Assembly (NCBI GenBank): GCA_964435285.1
Contig: CAYSYA010000001.1
Location: forward strand, 62,001 to 126,000
Direction: 5' to 3'
Source: GCA-2718035 sp964435285
GTDB lineage: Bacteria > Bacteroidota > Bacteroidia > Flavobacteriales > TMED113
DNA: 64,000 nucleotides
Shown piece after piece: positions 37,010 to 45,814 of this stretch. The position numbers and the translations under genes are program-made. Within the stretch, counting starts at the first letter, position 1, and each line of letters opens with the position of its first letter. The notes under the pieces were generated by a model. The model was not told the origin of the DNA. It ran no database searches and was given only the letters and a program-made list of their open reading frames with translations.

Positions 37010-38321
37010 AAACGCAAAAATAGTTAACGAAGGAAACATAATTGAAGGTGATCTTTTAATTGAAAAAGAATTAATATCAAAAGTTGCAAAAAATATTGAT
37101 GGTAAAAATCATAATATTATTGATGCTAATGAGAGTTATTTAATTCCGGGTGTAATCGATGATCAAGTTCATTTTAGAGAGCCTGGTTTAACACACAAGG
37201 CAAATATTTTCTCCGAGTCTCGTGCTGCTGTAGCTGGTGGAATTACTTCTTATATGGAGATGCCAAATACAATTCCTCAAACTTTAACAAAGGAATTGCT
37301 TGATCAAAAAATAGAAATAGGAAAAAACACATCTTTGGCAAACTTTTCTTTTTTCTTTGGCGCATCTAATGACAATTTAGAAGAGGTATTAAAAATTGAT
37401 TTTAAAACTTGCCCTGGCTTAAAAATATTTATGGGATCTTCAACAGGAAATATGCTAGTTGATGATTTCACCACTTTGAATAATATTTTTTCAAAATGTG
37501 AAGGTTTAATTGCGACTCATTGCGAAGATGAAGAAACAATTAAAAAAAATATTTCAAAAGCAAAAATAAAATTTGGACAAAATATTCCATTTGATCAACA
37601 TCCAATTATAAGATCTAGAGAAGCTTGTTTTAAGTCATCAGACCTTGCTGTTAGTTTAGCAAAAAAATATAATACTAGATTACATGTTCTTCACATTTCG
37701 ACTAAGGAGGAATTAGATTTATTTACAAATCAAATTCCTTTAGAAGAAAAAAGAATTACATCTGAAGTATGTGTGCACCACTTATCATTTACAGATGAAG
37801 ATTACAAAAATTTAGGATCTTTAATAAAATGGAATCCAGCAGTTAAAACAAAAAAAGACAATAACGCCTTATGGAAAGGATTATTAGATGACAAATTGGA
37901 CATTATAGCAACAGATCACGCTCCTCATACAATTTCAGAAAAACAAAATAAATATTTAGAATCTCCCTCTGGGGGGCCGTTAGTACAACATTCTTTACCT
38001 ATTATGTTAGAACATATGTCCAATGGCAAAATAAAACTAGAAGAACTTGTAAATAAGATGTGTCATGCCCCCGCCAAGTGTTTCAAAGTAAATAAAAGAG
38101 GATATATAAAAGAGGGTTATTATGCAGACTTAGTGTTATTTGATAAATCAAAGTACGAAATAGCAAAACATAATTTATTATATAAGTGTGGTTGGTCTCC
38201 CTTTGAGGGAAAAGTCTTGAAGTACAAAATCACGCATACTTTTATAAATGGAAATTTAGTATACAAAAATGGAAAGTTTAATGAAAATAAAATGGGCTCT
38301 TTGCTTACTTTTAGTTCTTAA
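36993..38321 (+). CDS. Dihydroorotase (type I-like) with Gln in place of the first metal His
   Basis: 442 aa amidohydrolase. In pyrimidine synthesis dihydroorotase closes carbamoyl aspartate to dihydroorotate. The family motif usually written DxHxHxRxPG is DDQVHFREPG here, with Q58 where the first metal-binding His is expected; H60 remains. The other metal sites look intact: K in GLKIFMGSS, ATHCEDE, LHVLHIST and ATDHAPH. My memory is that other flavobacterial dihydroorotases share this Gln, so it may be a lineage trait and not decay. It could be the working PyrC or a non-catalytic partner. Overlaps both neighbours. Confidence 0.85.
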   Translation: MGTLIKNAKIVNEGNIIEGDLLIEKELISKVAKNIDGKNHNIIDANESYLIPGVIDDQVHFREPGLTHKANIFSESRAAVAGGITSYMEMPNTIPQTLTKELLDQKIEIGKNTSLANFSFFFGASNDNLEEVLKIDFKTCPGLKIFMGSSTGNMLVDDFTTLNNIFSKCEGLIATHCEDEETIKKNISKAKIKFGQNIPFDQHPIIRSREACFKSSDLAVSLAKKYNTRLHVLHISTKEELDLFTNQIPLEEKRITSEVCVHHLSFTDEDYKNLGSLIKWNPAVKTKKDNNALWKGLLDDKLDIIATDHAPHTISEKQNKYLESPSGGPLVQHSLPIMLEHMSNGKIKLEELVNKMCHAPAKCFKVNKRGYIKEGYYADLVLFDKSKYEIAKHNLLYKCGWSPFEGKVLKYKITHTFINGNLVYKNGKFNENKMGSLLTFSS

Positions 38322-38598
38322 CATAAATTTTTTTTCTTGTTCAAATTTAGTTGATAAAAAGAAAATGTATAGTGATGATTTTGCTAAAATTTTTAAGGAC
38401 TTAGAATATTTAAATGTAAAGTATGAATTAGAAAATTTGAATGATTCTACGTACAAAATTTTGAGAGAAGAAATATTTAAAAAAAATAACTTATCTGAGG
38501 ATGATTACAACAAAGAACTAAATTATTATATAAATAACTTATCAGATTTTGAATTATTATTAAAGGAGTTTCAAGCTGAAATTGAGGATAATAAATAA
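38281..38598 (+). CDS. DUF4296 small lipoprotein
   Basis: 105 aa from the ATG at 38281, giving a lipoprotein signal WALCLLLVLNINFFSC whose Cys is the lipid site. The remaining part is helical and charged. It overlaps the end of the dihydroorotase gene by 41 bp in another frame. A DUF4296 protein in this place, between dihydroorotase and an NAD-dependent epimerase, is usual in Flavobacteria. Function unknown. Confidence 0.8.
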   Translation: MKIKWALCLLLVLNINFFSCSNLVDKKKMYSDDFAKIFKDLEYLNVKYELENLNDSTYKILREEIFKKNNLSEDDYNKELNYYINNLSDFELLLKEFQAEIEDNK

Positions 38599-38600
38599 TT

Positions 38601-39572
38601 TTAAATAATATCACTAATAGATTTCTGAACAGAAATAAACTTATAATTTAATTCCTTTTTTATTTTTAAATTACTATATCTTGATTTTGTTTTAAAAAAG
38701 TCAACCATGCTAAAACTTAAGTTATTATATGGATTAAATATTTTACTTAAAAGAACAGCGGTTTTAATTATATTATTATTGATTTTTATAGATGGAATAG
38801 GTCCTTTTACTCGTTTAGCATATATAGTAAGAAGTTCTTTAAAGCTCAAATTTTGGCTATTAATTATATATCTTTCGTGATTAACTTTTTTATTAATAAG
38901 TTTTATCATTACGCTTGAGACGTCCCTTACATCTACAAAACCCGTACCCCCTCCAGGGTAGAATAAAGTTCTTTTTTTTAATTTTGAAATCATTTTTCCA
39001 AATAAACTATTTTTGTCCCCGGGGCCTATAACTAAAGATGGATTAATAATAAAACCATTTAGGCCTTCAGCGAAACCTCTCCAAACCTCCATTTCTCCCA
39101 AATATTTAGATTTGGCATAATATGATTTGGTATTTGAATTTGAAAACCAACTCTTTTCATTTGTTATGAAGTTTTTTTTATTAAATAAAGTTGCAATTGA
39201 ACTTACGTAGCAAAATTTTGAAATTTGCTTTTTTAAACAGATGTTAACTAAATTTTTTGTAGCAAAATAATTAATGTCAAAAATTTGATTCTTTTTTCTA
39301 TTTTCAAATGAGATATAACCAGCACAATGAATAACAATATCATTTTTAGATATTAACTTATCCAAATTAAAAAGATCAGTAATATCACAATTAATCCATT
39401 TAATTTTTTTGAATTTATGTTCTTGATTGTTAATTAAAAATAAATTTTTAATTAAACTTAAATCACTTTTTTTTCTTTTTATAGCAGTAATATTATAATC
39501 TTGAATTGATAATTGGTATAATATATGTCTACCTAAAAATCCACTTCCTCCTGTTAAAAAAATTTTTTTCAT
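38601..39572 (-). CDS. NAD-dependent epimerase/dehydratase family protein
   Basis: 323 aa extended short-chain dehydrogenase. Rossmann glycine motif FLTGGSGFLGRHIL (about 4-17), DIVIHCAGYISF, and the active-site pair in SYYAKSKYLGE (YxxxK, about 150-154). The substrate is not clear; homologues act on nucleotide sugars or on dihydroflavonol-like compounds. Two bases separate its stop from that of the convergent DUF4296 gene. Confidence 0.88.
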   Translation of the reverse strand: MKKIFLTGGSGFLGRHILYQLSIQDYNITAIKRKKSDLSLIKNLFLINNQEHKFKKIKWINCDITDLFNLDKLISKNDIVIHCAGYISFENRKKNQIFDINYFATKNLVNICLKKQISKFCYVSSIATLFNKKNFITNEKSWFSNSNTKSYYAKSKYLGEMEVWRGFAEGLNGFIINPSLVIGPGDKNSLFGKMISKLKKRTLFYPGGGTGFVDVRDVSSVMIKLINKKVNHERYIINSQNLSFKELLTIYAKRVKGPIPSIKINNNIIKTAVLLSKIFNPYNNLSFSMVDFFKTKSRYSNLKIKKELNYKFISVQKSISDII

Positions 39573-39634
39573 TTCTAATTTTATAAAATTATGTTATTCC
39601 ATTCTATAATTTATATTTTTACAAAAAAAAAAAT

Positions 39635-40909
39635 ATGGATTTTATTGATGAGTTAAAATGGAGAGGCATGATAAATGATTTAACTCCTGGCTTAAAAGAA
39701 CATTTATCAACAGGAGTTTGTTCTGCATATGTTGGCTTTGACCCAACTGCGCCGTCCTTACACATTGGTAATTTAGCACCAGTTATGCTATTAACTCATC
39801 TTCAGAACTATGGACACAAACCAATTTTACTACTCGGGGGAGCAACTGCAATGATTGGGGACCCTTCTGGTAAATCTGCTGAAAGGAAGCTATTAGACAC
39901 AGATGAAATAAATTCTAATTTATTTTTAATAAAAAAACAATTAAAAAATTTTTTAGATTTTGAATCAAAAGATAATCACGCTGAATTTGTAAATAATTTA
40001 GATTGGATGAAATCAATGAATTTTAATACATTTCTAAGAAATATAGGAAAGCATATTACTGTTAACTATATGTTGTCTAAAGATTCTGTGAAAAACAGAA
40101 TGGATTCTGGAATTTCCTTCACAGAATTTTCATATCAATTAATTCAAGCCTATGACTTCCTACATCTTTACAATAATAATAATTGTGCTGTTCAAATTGG
40201 AGGATCAGATCAGTGGGGTAATATTACAACTGGAATTGAATTAATTCGAAAAAAAGAGAATAAAAATAGTTACGCATTGACTTGTCCTCTTCTAACAAAA
40301 TCTGATGGTACTAAGTTTGGTAAGACTGAAGATGGGAATGTATGGCTAGATCCAAATTTAACTTCACCTTATAAATTTTACCAATACTGGTTAAATATTT
40401 CCGATGAAGATGCCTTAAAATGTATAAGATTTTTTTCTGTTAGTGGTAAAAAACAAATATTACAATATGAAGAAAATCATAAAAAAGAACCTCATTTAAG
40501 GATACTACAAAATGAATTAGCAAAAGAAATGACCTGTAGAATTCATGGTGTGGAGTCATATAATAAAGCGATTGAAGGAAGCAAAATATTGTTTGGAAAA
40601 AATACTAAACAAAGTTTAGAAAAATTATCGGAACAAGATTTTTTAATGATATTTGAGGGTGTTCCAACTTTTATTATTCCTAAAAATATACTTGATAATG
40701 AAGTTAGTATAATAAGTTTATTAACAGAAAAAACAAATGCTTTTAATTCTAAAGGCGATTTACGAAGAATGCTACAATCCAATGCTATCAGCTTAAATAA
40801 AGAAAAAATTTCTATAAATAAAAGCGTTGATAAAAGAGACCTGATAAGTGATAGATACTTATTGATTCAAAAAGGAAAAAAAAATTATATGATAATTAAA
40901 GCACAATAA
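39635..40909 (+). CDS. tyrS: Tyrosine--tRNA ligase
   Basis: 424 aa class I synthetase charging tRNA-Tyr. HIGN signature at 43-46 (SLHIGNLAP), GGATAMIGDPSGK, QIGGSDQWGNI and KMSKS-type loop TKFGKTEDG near 231-235 in variant form; C-terminal S4 RNA-binding domain (about 350-424, DLRRMLQSNAISLNKEKI). Single gene between the epimerase (divergent) and the cysteine-repeat protein (convergent, stop codons 2 bp apart). Confidence 0.97.
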   Translation: MDFIDELKWRGMINDLTPGLKEHLSTGVCSAYVGFDPTAPSLHIGNLAPVMLLTHLQNYGHKPILLLGGATAMIGDPSGKSAERKLLDTDEINSNLFLIKKQLKNFLDFESKDNHAEFVNNLDWMKSMNFNTFLRNIGKHITVNYMLSKDSVKNRMDSGISFTEFSYQLIQAYDFLHLYNNNNCAVQIGGSDQWGNITTGIELIRKKENKNSYALTCPLLTKSDGTKFGKTEDGNVWLDPNLTSPYKFYQYWLNISDEDALKCIRFFSVSGKKQILQYEENHKKEPHLRILQNELAKEMTCRIHGVESYNKAIEGSKILFGKNTKQSLEKLSEQDFLMIFEGVPTFIIPKNILDNEVSIISLLTEKTNAFNSKGDLRRMLQSNAISLNKEKISINKSVDKRDLISDRYLLIQKGKKNYMIIKAQ

Positions 40910-40911
40910 TT

Positions 40912-41409
40912 TTAATCTGATTGGTTCATTAAAAGATTCATTAATTTTCCAAAATTTTCACAACCCATCATCTGTAGTCCAAACTTTTCTTCTCCTAATT
41001 TTAAACTCAACTCATCACAAAATTCACTTTCTTTTTCATATAATTTGGTAATATCTTCTTCTTTTAAACCTTTCTCTATTTCTTCTAGTATTTTAATTGA
41101 AATATTTAGACACTCACAAACTTCTTTATTTGGTTGCGTGATTTTTTCTCCTCCTGCCATTAATTGGATAAATCTTGGAAAATTATCACAAGATGCCATT
41201 TCTTTTTCAAAGTTCTCTCCAAGTTTTATACTTAATTCATCACAAGCTTTATTTTGTTTCTCAAATCTTTTTTTAACAGTTTCTTCGGAAGCTCCTCTTT
41301 CAATACTTTGAAGAGTTTCAATTCCTACTTCTATACAATCACATACATTTTTTTGAGAAAAGATTGATATTGAAAATAGAAATATAATTATAGTTAATAA
41401 TTTTTTCAT
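40912..41409 (-). CDS. Secreted protein of two tandem cysteine-rich repeats
   Basis: 165 aa, not recognised. Signal peptide (LLTIIIFLFSISIFSQ), then two copies of one 60-70-residue module: repeat 1 with C23, C25, C56, C74 and repeat 2 with C98, C100, C131, C150. Shared pattern: CxC, 30 residues, C-DELS-KLGE, then C(D/E)NF. The spacing from the second to the third Cys is 31 in both. The sequence is helical and charged. Eight cysteines in a secreted protein suggest disulfides or metal binding. It precedes nothing obviously related; a CAU tRNA lies upstream. Confidence 0.8.
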   Translation of the reverse strand: MKKLLTIIIFLFSISIFSQKNVCDCIEVGIETLQSIERGASEETVKKRFEKQNKACDELSIKLGENFEKEMASCDNFPRFIQLMAGGEKITQPNKEVCECLNISIKILEEIEKGLKEEDITKLYEKESEFCDELSLKLGEEKFGLQMMGCENFGKLMNLLMNQSD

Positions 41410-41440
41410 GTGTAAATTTCTTTGTTTTTAAGTTGTAAAG

Positions 41441-41514
41441 TGGGCCCAGCTGGGCTTGAACCAGCGACCCCTTGATTATGAGTCAAGTGCTCTAACCAGC
41501 TGAGCTATGGGCCC
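41441..41514 (-). tRNA. tRNA with CAU anticodon (elongator Met or Ile2)
   Basis: A 74-nt cloverleaf: acceptor GGGCCCA/TGGGCCC, D arm AGCTCAGCTGGTTAGAGC, anticodon loop CTCATAA, T arm CTGGTTCAAGCCCAG, discriminator A, CCA not encoded. CAU can be Met or, after lysidine formation by TilS, Ile for AUA. C4-G69 and C5-G68 in the acceptor are features of E. coli tRNA-Ile2, but flavobacterial elongator tRNA-Met can look similar, so I leave it open. It has a full 7-bp acceptor stem starting with G1-C72, so it is not the initiator. Confidence 0.92.
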
Positions 41515-41566
41515 TATAAGGATTGCAATATTAATAAAAGATATGGCATCATACAAAAAATATAAC

Positions 41567-41929
41567 TTATAATTTCGATTTGTTGTGAGGAAAGGGGACA
41601 CCATTTTCATTTAAGTTTACAAAAACAATTTCATCGATTTGGATAATTGCTTTTTCTGAACCTTTTACTCTTGCCTCGCATTTAAAAGTTATCGAGGTGA
41701 TTCCTATTTTTGTTGTTTCAATACCAATTTCTACAACATCTCCTAATCTAGCCGGTGATATAAAATTAATTTCGGACATAAATTTTGTTGTAACTCTCCT
41801 ATTGTTTAATTGGCACATAGCATAAATAGCTGCTTCTTCATCAATCCATTTTAATAATTGACCTCCAAATAAAGTATGACCTGCATTTAAATCTTCAGGT
41901 TTAATAAGTTTACGTGTTCTAAATTCCAT
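41567..41929 (-). CDS. Acyl-CoA thioesterase (YciA-like hotdog)
   Basis: 120 aa single hotdog-fold protein that hydrolyses acyl-CoA in the cytoplasm. Key motif HTLFGGQLLKWIDEEAAIYA (about 18-37) with the catalytic-type Asp, then TTKFMSEINFISPARLGDVVEI. The start overlaps the end of the methylmalonyl-CoA epimerase gene by 11 bp, so the two are likely co-translated. A medium-chain or broad substrate is usual for this group. Confidence 0.92.
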   Translation of the reverse strand: MEFRTRKLIKPEDLNAGHTLFGGQLLKWIDEEAAIYAMCQLNNRRVTTKFMSEINFISPARLGDVVEIGIETTKIGITSITFKCEARVKGSEKAIIQIDEIVFVNLNENGVPFPHNKSKL

Positions 41930-42338
41930 TTATTTTTTTTTTTTGACAGATTTCAATTAGCACACCATTTGTGTCTTTAGGGTGTAAAAAAGAAATCAAT
42001 TTATTATTTGCTCCTGTAGAAATTGATTCACTAATAGTTTTGAAGCCTAACTGTTTTAATCTCTCAATCTCCTTATAGATATCTTCAACTTCAAAAGCTA
42101 TATGATGAATGCCTTCTCCTCTTTTTTTTATAAATTTTGTTATCGGACTTTTTTCCCCAATTCCTTCTAGCAATTCAATTTTTGAATTTTTAGTTTCAAA
42201 AAATTGCACTTTCACTTTTTCACTTTTTATAGTTTCAGTTTTTGAAGGCTCAGTGTTTAAAAGGTTCTTAAATAATTTTCCTGAATCATCAAGATTTTTA
42301 ACTGCTATAGCTATATGGTCAATTTTTTTTTTAGTCAT
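41919..42338 (-). CDS. mce: Methylmalonyl-CoA epimerase
   Basis: 139 aa vicinal-oxygen-chelate protein. KIDHIAIAVKNLDDSGKLF at the start holds the first metal-binding His; others are in EGIHHIAFEVED (about 86-97) and the Glu in GVLIEICQ. It interconverts the R and S forms of methylmalonyl-CoA in propionate metabolism. ATG at 42338, inside the 8-bp overlap with the ABC exporter; the extension further upstream is rejected. The mutase is not in the window. Confidence 0.92.
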   Translation of the reverse strand: MTKKKIDHIAIAVKNLDDSGKLFKNLLNTEPSKTETIKSEKVKVQFFETKNSKIELLEGIGEKSPITKFIKKRGEGIHHIAFEVEDIYKEIERLKQLGFKTISESISTGANNKLISFLHPKDTNGVLIEICQKKKINGI

Positions 42339-44160
42339 TAGATTTACCAAATTTATAAAGTTGTTGGTATTTTGCACAAGAATTAATTAAGAATTCATGA
42401 TTTCCTTCAGCAATAATTTTTCCTTTTGACATAACAAAAATTTTATCTAAGTTCTTTACCGATCTTAATTTATGAGAAATAATAATACAAGTTTTTCCCT
42501 TACCAATATTGTTAATAATATTTTGAATATGATTGGTTGATTTTGTATCAAGAGAAGAGGTTGCTTCATCAAAAATTAAAATTGGATAATCTCCGTAAAT
42601 GGCCCTTGCAATACTTATTCTTTGTTTTTCTCCAGCAGAAAAGTTTTTTCCTTGGTTTTTGATTTTCGTTTCATATTTATTTTCAAGCATAGAAATAAAT
42701 TTATGTGCATTGGCTTTTTTAGAGGCATCAATAACTTTATCAATATTAATATACTGTTCACCAAGGCTAATATTATTGGCAATACTATCATTAAATAAAA
42801 ATACGTCTTGACTAACTAAACCAAACATTGATCTTAATTGACTTAAATTTTTATTTTCAATGTTAACAGAGTCGATTTGTATTTCTCCATTATCAATAGT
42901 ATAAAATTTTAATAATAAATCGATAATAGTAGTTTTGCCGCACCCTGATTCACCGACTATGGCGATTTTTTCTCCTTTTTTTATAGAAAATGAAAAATTG
43001 TTTAGTATTAATTTTTTATTGTATGAGAAATTAACTTTTGAGAATAGGATTTCATTATTAAAAGTTTGAGTGTCATTTTTAATTAGATTTTCCTTTTCGT
43101 TTTTAATTAAAATAAATTCATTAATTCTATTTAAAGCAGCTGAACCTTTTTTAATTGAATAGTAAGACGAGGTTAAGGATTTTGTAGGTGGGATAATTTG
43201 AGAGAACATAATAGTGAATCCAATAAAAGATTCGGCTTGAAGAGTATTATTTAAGACCATAAAGCCTCCAATCCAAATAATAATAACCATTGTAACTGTG
43301 CTTAAACCCTCACTCATTGGAGAAGATAAATCTTTTTTCCAAAGAACTTTATTAGCAATATTTTTTTGTTTTTCATTCTCTGATTTAAATATATTTAAAA
43401 TAAAATCTTCTTTATTAAAAGCTTTAATAATTTTAATTCCAGAAATATTTTGGTCTATGATAGAAATTAATTCGCTAATTTTTTTTTGATTTAAGGCTGC
43501 ATTTTTTTTCAAGTTTTTTCCAATTAATGCAATGATAAATCCTGTAATAGGAAATAATAAAAAACAAATTATAGTCAATTTGAAATTTATTAATGATAGT
43601 CCAATTAAAAATATAATAATATGTATTGGATCTTTTAAAATTAACTCTATTAAGGCAATAATTGACCATTCAATTTCAGTGACATCATTTGTAATTCTTG
43701 ATATCATGTCACCTTTTTTAAATTTATTAAAAAATGACATGGGAATATTTAATAATTTAGTTTTCAAATAATTTCTTACGTCTTGAACAACACCGTTACG
43801 TAGCGGGGTTAAGAAAAATAAAGCTAAATATCTTGTTATATTTTTTAACAAAGAAAACACAATGACAAAAAAACAAATTACTCCTAAAGCATAAATTTCA
43901 CTTTTTGTTATAATTAAATTATATATTAAATTATAGAGCCAAATTTTAAAATATTCAAATGAAAAAACTGAAAGGGTTAATAATTTCTCAACTTCTTCTG
44001 AGTCAAATTCAATTGTACCAAATAAAATCCCAAGTACTGGAATAATTAAAGAGATAGAAAAAAGAGAAAAAATAACGGACAGTAAATTAAAAATAAAGTT
44101 TAAAGCAATAAAATACTTATATGGTTTTAAAAAAGGGGCTATTTTTACTAAATCTGACAT
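42331..44160 (-). CDS. ABC exporter, MsbA-type (fused membrane and ATPase domains)
   Basis: 609 aa half-transporter: six membrane helices (about 18-320) and an ATPase domain (about 365-600) with Walker A VGESGCGKTTI, Q-loop region FGLVSQDVFLF, signature SAGEKQRISIARA, Walker B ILIFDEATSSLD and H-loop ISHKLRS. It is close to lipid A flippases, a role that fits the LptC and KdsB genes elsewhere in the window, but drug or lipid export is also possible. ATG at 44160; a 26-codon extension would cover the divergent promoter and is rejected. Confidence 0.93.
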   Translation of the reverse strand: MSDLVKIAPFLKPYKYFIALNFIFNLLSVIFSLFSISLIIPVLGILFGTIEFDSEEVEKLLTLSVFSFEYFKIWLYNLIYNLIITKSEIYALGVICFFVIVFSLLKNITRYLALFFLTPLRNGVVQDVRNYLKTKLLNIPMSFFNKFKKGDMISRITNDVTEIEWSIIALIELILKDPIHIIIFLIGLSLINFKLTIICFLLFPITGFIIALIGKNLKKNAALNQKKISELISIIDQNISGIKIIKAFNKEDFILNIFKSENEKQKNIANKVLWKKDLSSPMSEGLSTVTMVIIIWIGGFMVLNNTLQAESFIGFTIMFSQIIPPTKSLTSSYYSIKKGSAALNRINEFILIKNEKENLIKNDTQTFNNEILFSKVNFSYNKKLILNNFSFSIKKGEKIAIVGESGCGKTTIIDLLLKFYTIDNGEIQIDSVNIENKNLSQLRSMFGLVSQDVFLFNDSIANNISLGEQYINIDKVIDASKKANAHKFISMLENKYETKIKNQGKNFSAGEKQRISIARAIYGDYPILIFDEATSSLDTKSTNHIQNIINNIGKGKTCIIISHKLRSVKNLDKIFVMSKGKIIAEGNHEFLINSCAKYQQLYKFGKSND

Positions 44161-44165
44161 TTGTT

Positions 44166-44173
44166 CAAATATA
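44166..44173 (-). promoter_or_regulatory. Putative -7 box for the ABC exporter-mce-thioesterase operon
   Basis: TATATTTG on the minus strand, 5 nt before the ATG at 44160. It mirrors the box for rbfA in the same 47-bp intergenic stretch. No TTG at -33. Confidence 0.5.
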
Positions 44174-44195
44174 ACTCTTCCTTTTATATTTATTG

Positions 44196-44203
44196 TATAT
44201 TTG
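44196..44203 (+). promoter_or_regulatory. Putative -7 box for rbfA
   Basis: TATATTTG, 4 nt before the GTG start of rbfA at 44208. A transcript starting about 7 nt after the box centre would be nearly leaderless. No TTG at -33. Confidence 0.5.
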
Positions 44204-44207
44204 AGAT

Positions 44208-44543
44208 GTGCAGTTTTCAAGAAATCAAAAAATATCAAGATACATACAAAAAGAATTATCAGAAGTTTTTCTGAGTGAAACTAAAGAATATTTTAGAGGG
44301 TTAATAATCTCTGTCACTCATGTATTTGTATCGAAAGATCACTCTACAGCAAAAATATACTTAAGTTTTTTTCCAACCAATCAAAAAAATCAATTTTTAA
44401 ATCTAATTAACTCAAGAAAAAATATAATTAAAAATAAATTTTGTTTGAAAATAAAAGGTCAGATGAAAAGAATACCTGAATTGTTTTTTTATTTAGATAG
44501 TTCAATTGATCATTATGAGGAGATTAATAATTTATTGAAATGA
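44208..44543 (+). CDS. rbfA: Ribosome-binding factor A
   Basis: 111 aa KH-fold factor that helps 30S subunit maturation at the 5' end of 16S rRNA. RNQKISRYIQKELSEVF at the N-terminus, ISVTHVFVSKDHSTAKIYLSFF in the middle and IPELFFYLDSSIDHYEEINNLL at the end fit RbfA. Start codon is GTG at 44208; an overlapping ATG at 44206 is in a different frame. The stop overlaps the next gene in ATGA. Confidence 0.95.
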   Translation: MQFSRNQKISRYIQKELSEVFLSETKEYFRGLIISVTHVFVSKDHSTAKIYLSFFPTNQKNQFLNLINSRKNIIKNKFCLKIKGQMKRIPELFFYLDSSIDHYEEINNLLK

Positions 44544-45814
44544 ATTTTTGGATTGCAAAAAAATATTTTTTTTCATTAAAAAAAGGTAGTACAATTAATA
44601 TAATTTCTTTAATTACTGTTATTGGTATCACATTTTCAACTGCTTCAATGATTTTCGTTTTATCCATATTTAATGGCTTTGAAGGACTTGTTACAAATTT
44701 ATATAAAGGTTACGTTTCAGACTTTAAGATTGAGTCAAGAAAAGGTTCATATTTTAATACAGACAGTATAATTGACACACAACTCAATCAAACAATTATT
44801 GATAAATTAAATAATTATGAAAATTATATTTCATATTCTGAAGTTCTTGAGCAAGAAGTAATTTTAGAATATGAAAAAGAAAATAAAAAAGAAATTGATT
44901 ATCCTAAAATATTTTCAAAAATCAAGGCTGTAGACATTGATTATTTTAAATATTCTGGATTAAGTAAATATATTTTGTTAGAGAGTGAAAAGTATCCCTT
45001 TATATTAAATGAAGATTCAAAATTAATTATTGTTGGGATTTCAGCAGCAAATAAGCTTAACTTACAAGTTGCTAATAATTATGAGGAAGCATTCAAACAT
45101 ATAAATAATTTAAAAATTTGGACATTAAATACTTCTACTAAAAAACCTCAATTATATTTTAGAAATGGATTTATTAATTCAGGAATATTTTCAATATCAC
45201 CCGAAATTGATAATAATATTTTCTGCTCGATTGGTTTAGCAAGAGAATTTTTAGAAAAACCAAATAAATGCTCATCAATTGAAATTTGGAAAAAAAATAT
45301 AATAGACAAAGACCTATCAAAAAAATTACAAAATGAGTTAGGTCCTGGTTTTATTGTTAAAAATTTTGAAGAACAAGTTCCCTTTTTATATAAAATGGTA
45401 AATACAGAAAGAGTAGCAGTTTACTTAATTTTTATTTTGATTCTTTTAGTAACAATGATTACTCTCATGGGTTCATTAATTATTTTTATTTTACAAAAAA
45501 AAGAAGAGATGCAAATTTTAGTTATACTAGGAATGAATCACCAAAATTTAAAAAAAATATTTATGATTTGGGGTCAAATTATTGTGATTATTGGTCTATT
45601 TTTTGGTTTAATTTTTGGCTATTCTATTTGTATTTTGCAAAATAATTTACACTTTCTAAAGATTAAAGGTAATTTTATTATTGACTATTATCCAATAGAT
45701 ATTAATCTTTTTGATGGAATTATTATAATCTCAATAGTATATGCCTTAGGGTTTATTACCTCTTATTTTATTTCTAAAAAAAATTACTTTTATAAGGATT
45801 TAATATATGACTAA
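44540..45814 (+). CDS. FtsX-like ABC permease, LolC/LolE type
   Basis: 424 aa inner-membrane permease: one helix near the N-terminus (about 20-45), a large periplasmic domain (about 50-290), and three helices at the end (about 292-415). IISLITVIGITFSTASMIFVLSIFNGFE at the start is typical of lipoprotein-releasing permeases. In Bacteroidetes one such protein often follows rbfA. It would pull lipoproteins out of the inner membrane with a LolD ATPase, which is not in the window. Starts in ATGA with the rbfA stop. Confidence 0.9.
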   Translation: MNFWIAKKYFFSLKKGSTINIISLITVIGITFSTASMIFVLSIFNGFEGLVTNLYKGYVSDFKIESRKGSYFNTDSIIDTQLNQTIIDKLNNYENYISYSEVLEQEVILEYEKENKKEIDYPKIFSKIKAVDIDYFKYSGLSKYILLESEKYPFILNEDSKLIIVGISAANKLNLQVANNYEEAFKHINNLKIWTLNTSTKKPQLYFRNGFINSGIFSISPEIDNNIFCSIGLAREFLEKPNKCSSIEIWKKNIIDKDLSKKLQNELGPGFIVKNFEEQVPFLYKMVNTERVAVYLIFILILLVTMITLMGSLIIFILQKKEEMQILVILGMNHQNLKKIFMIWGQIIVIIGLFFGLIFGYSICILQNNLHFLKIKGNFIIDYYPIDINLFDGIIIISIVYALGFITSYFISKKNYFYKDLIYD

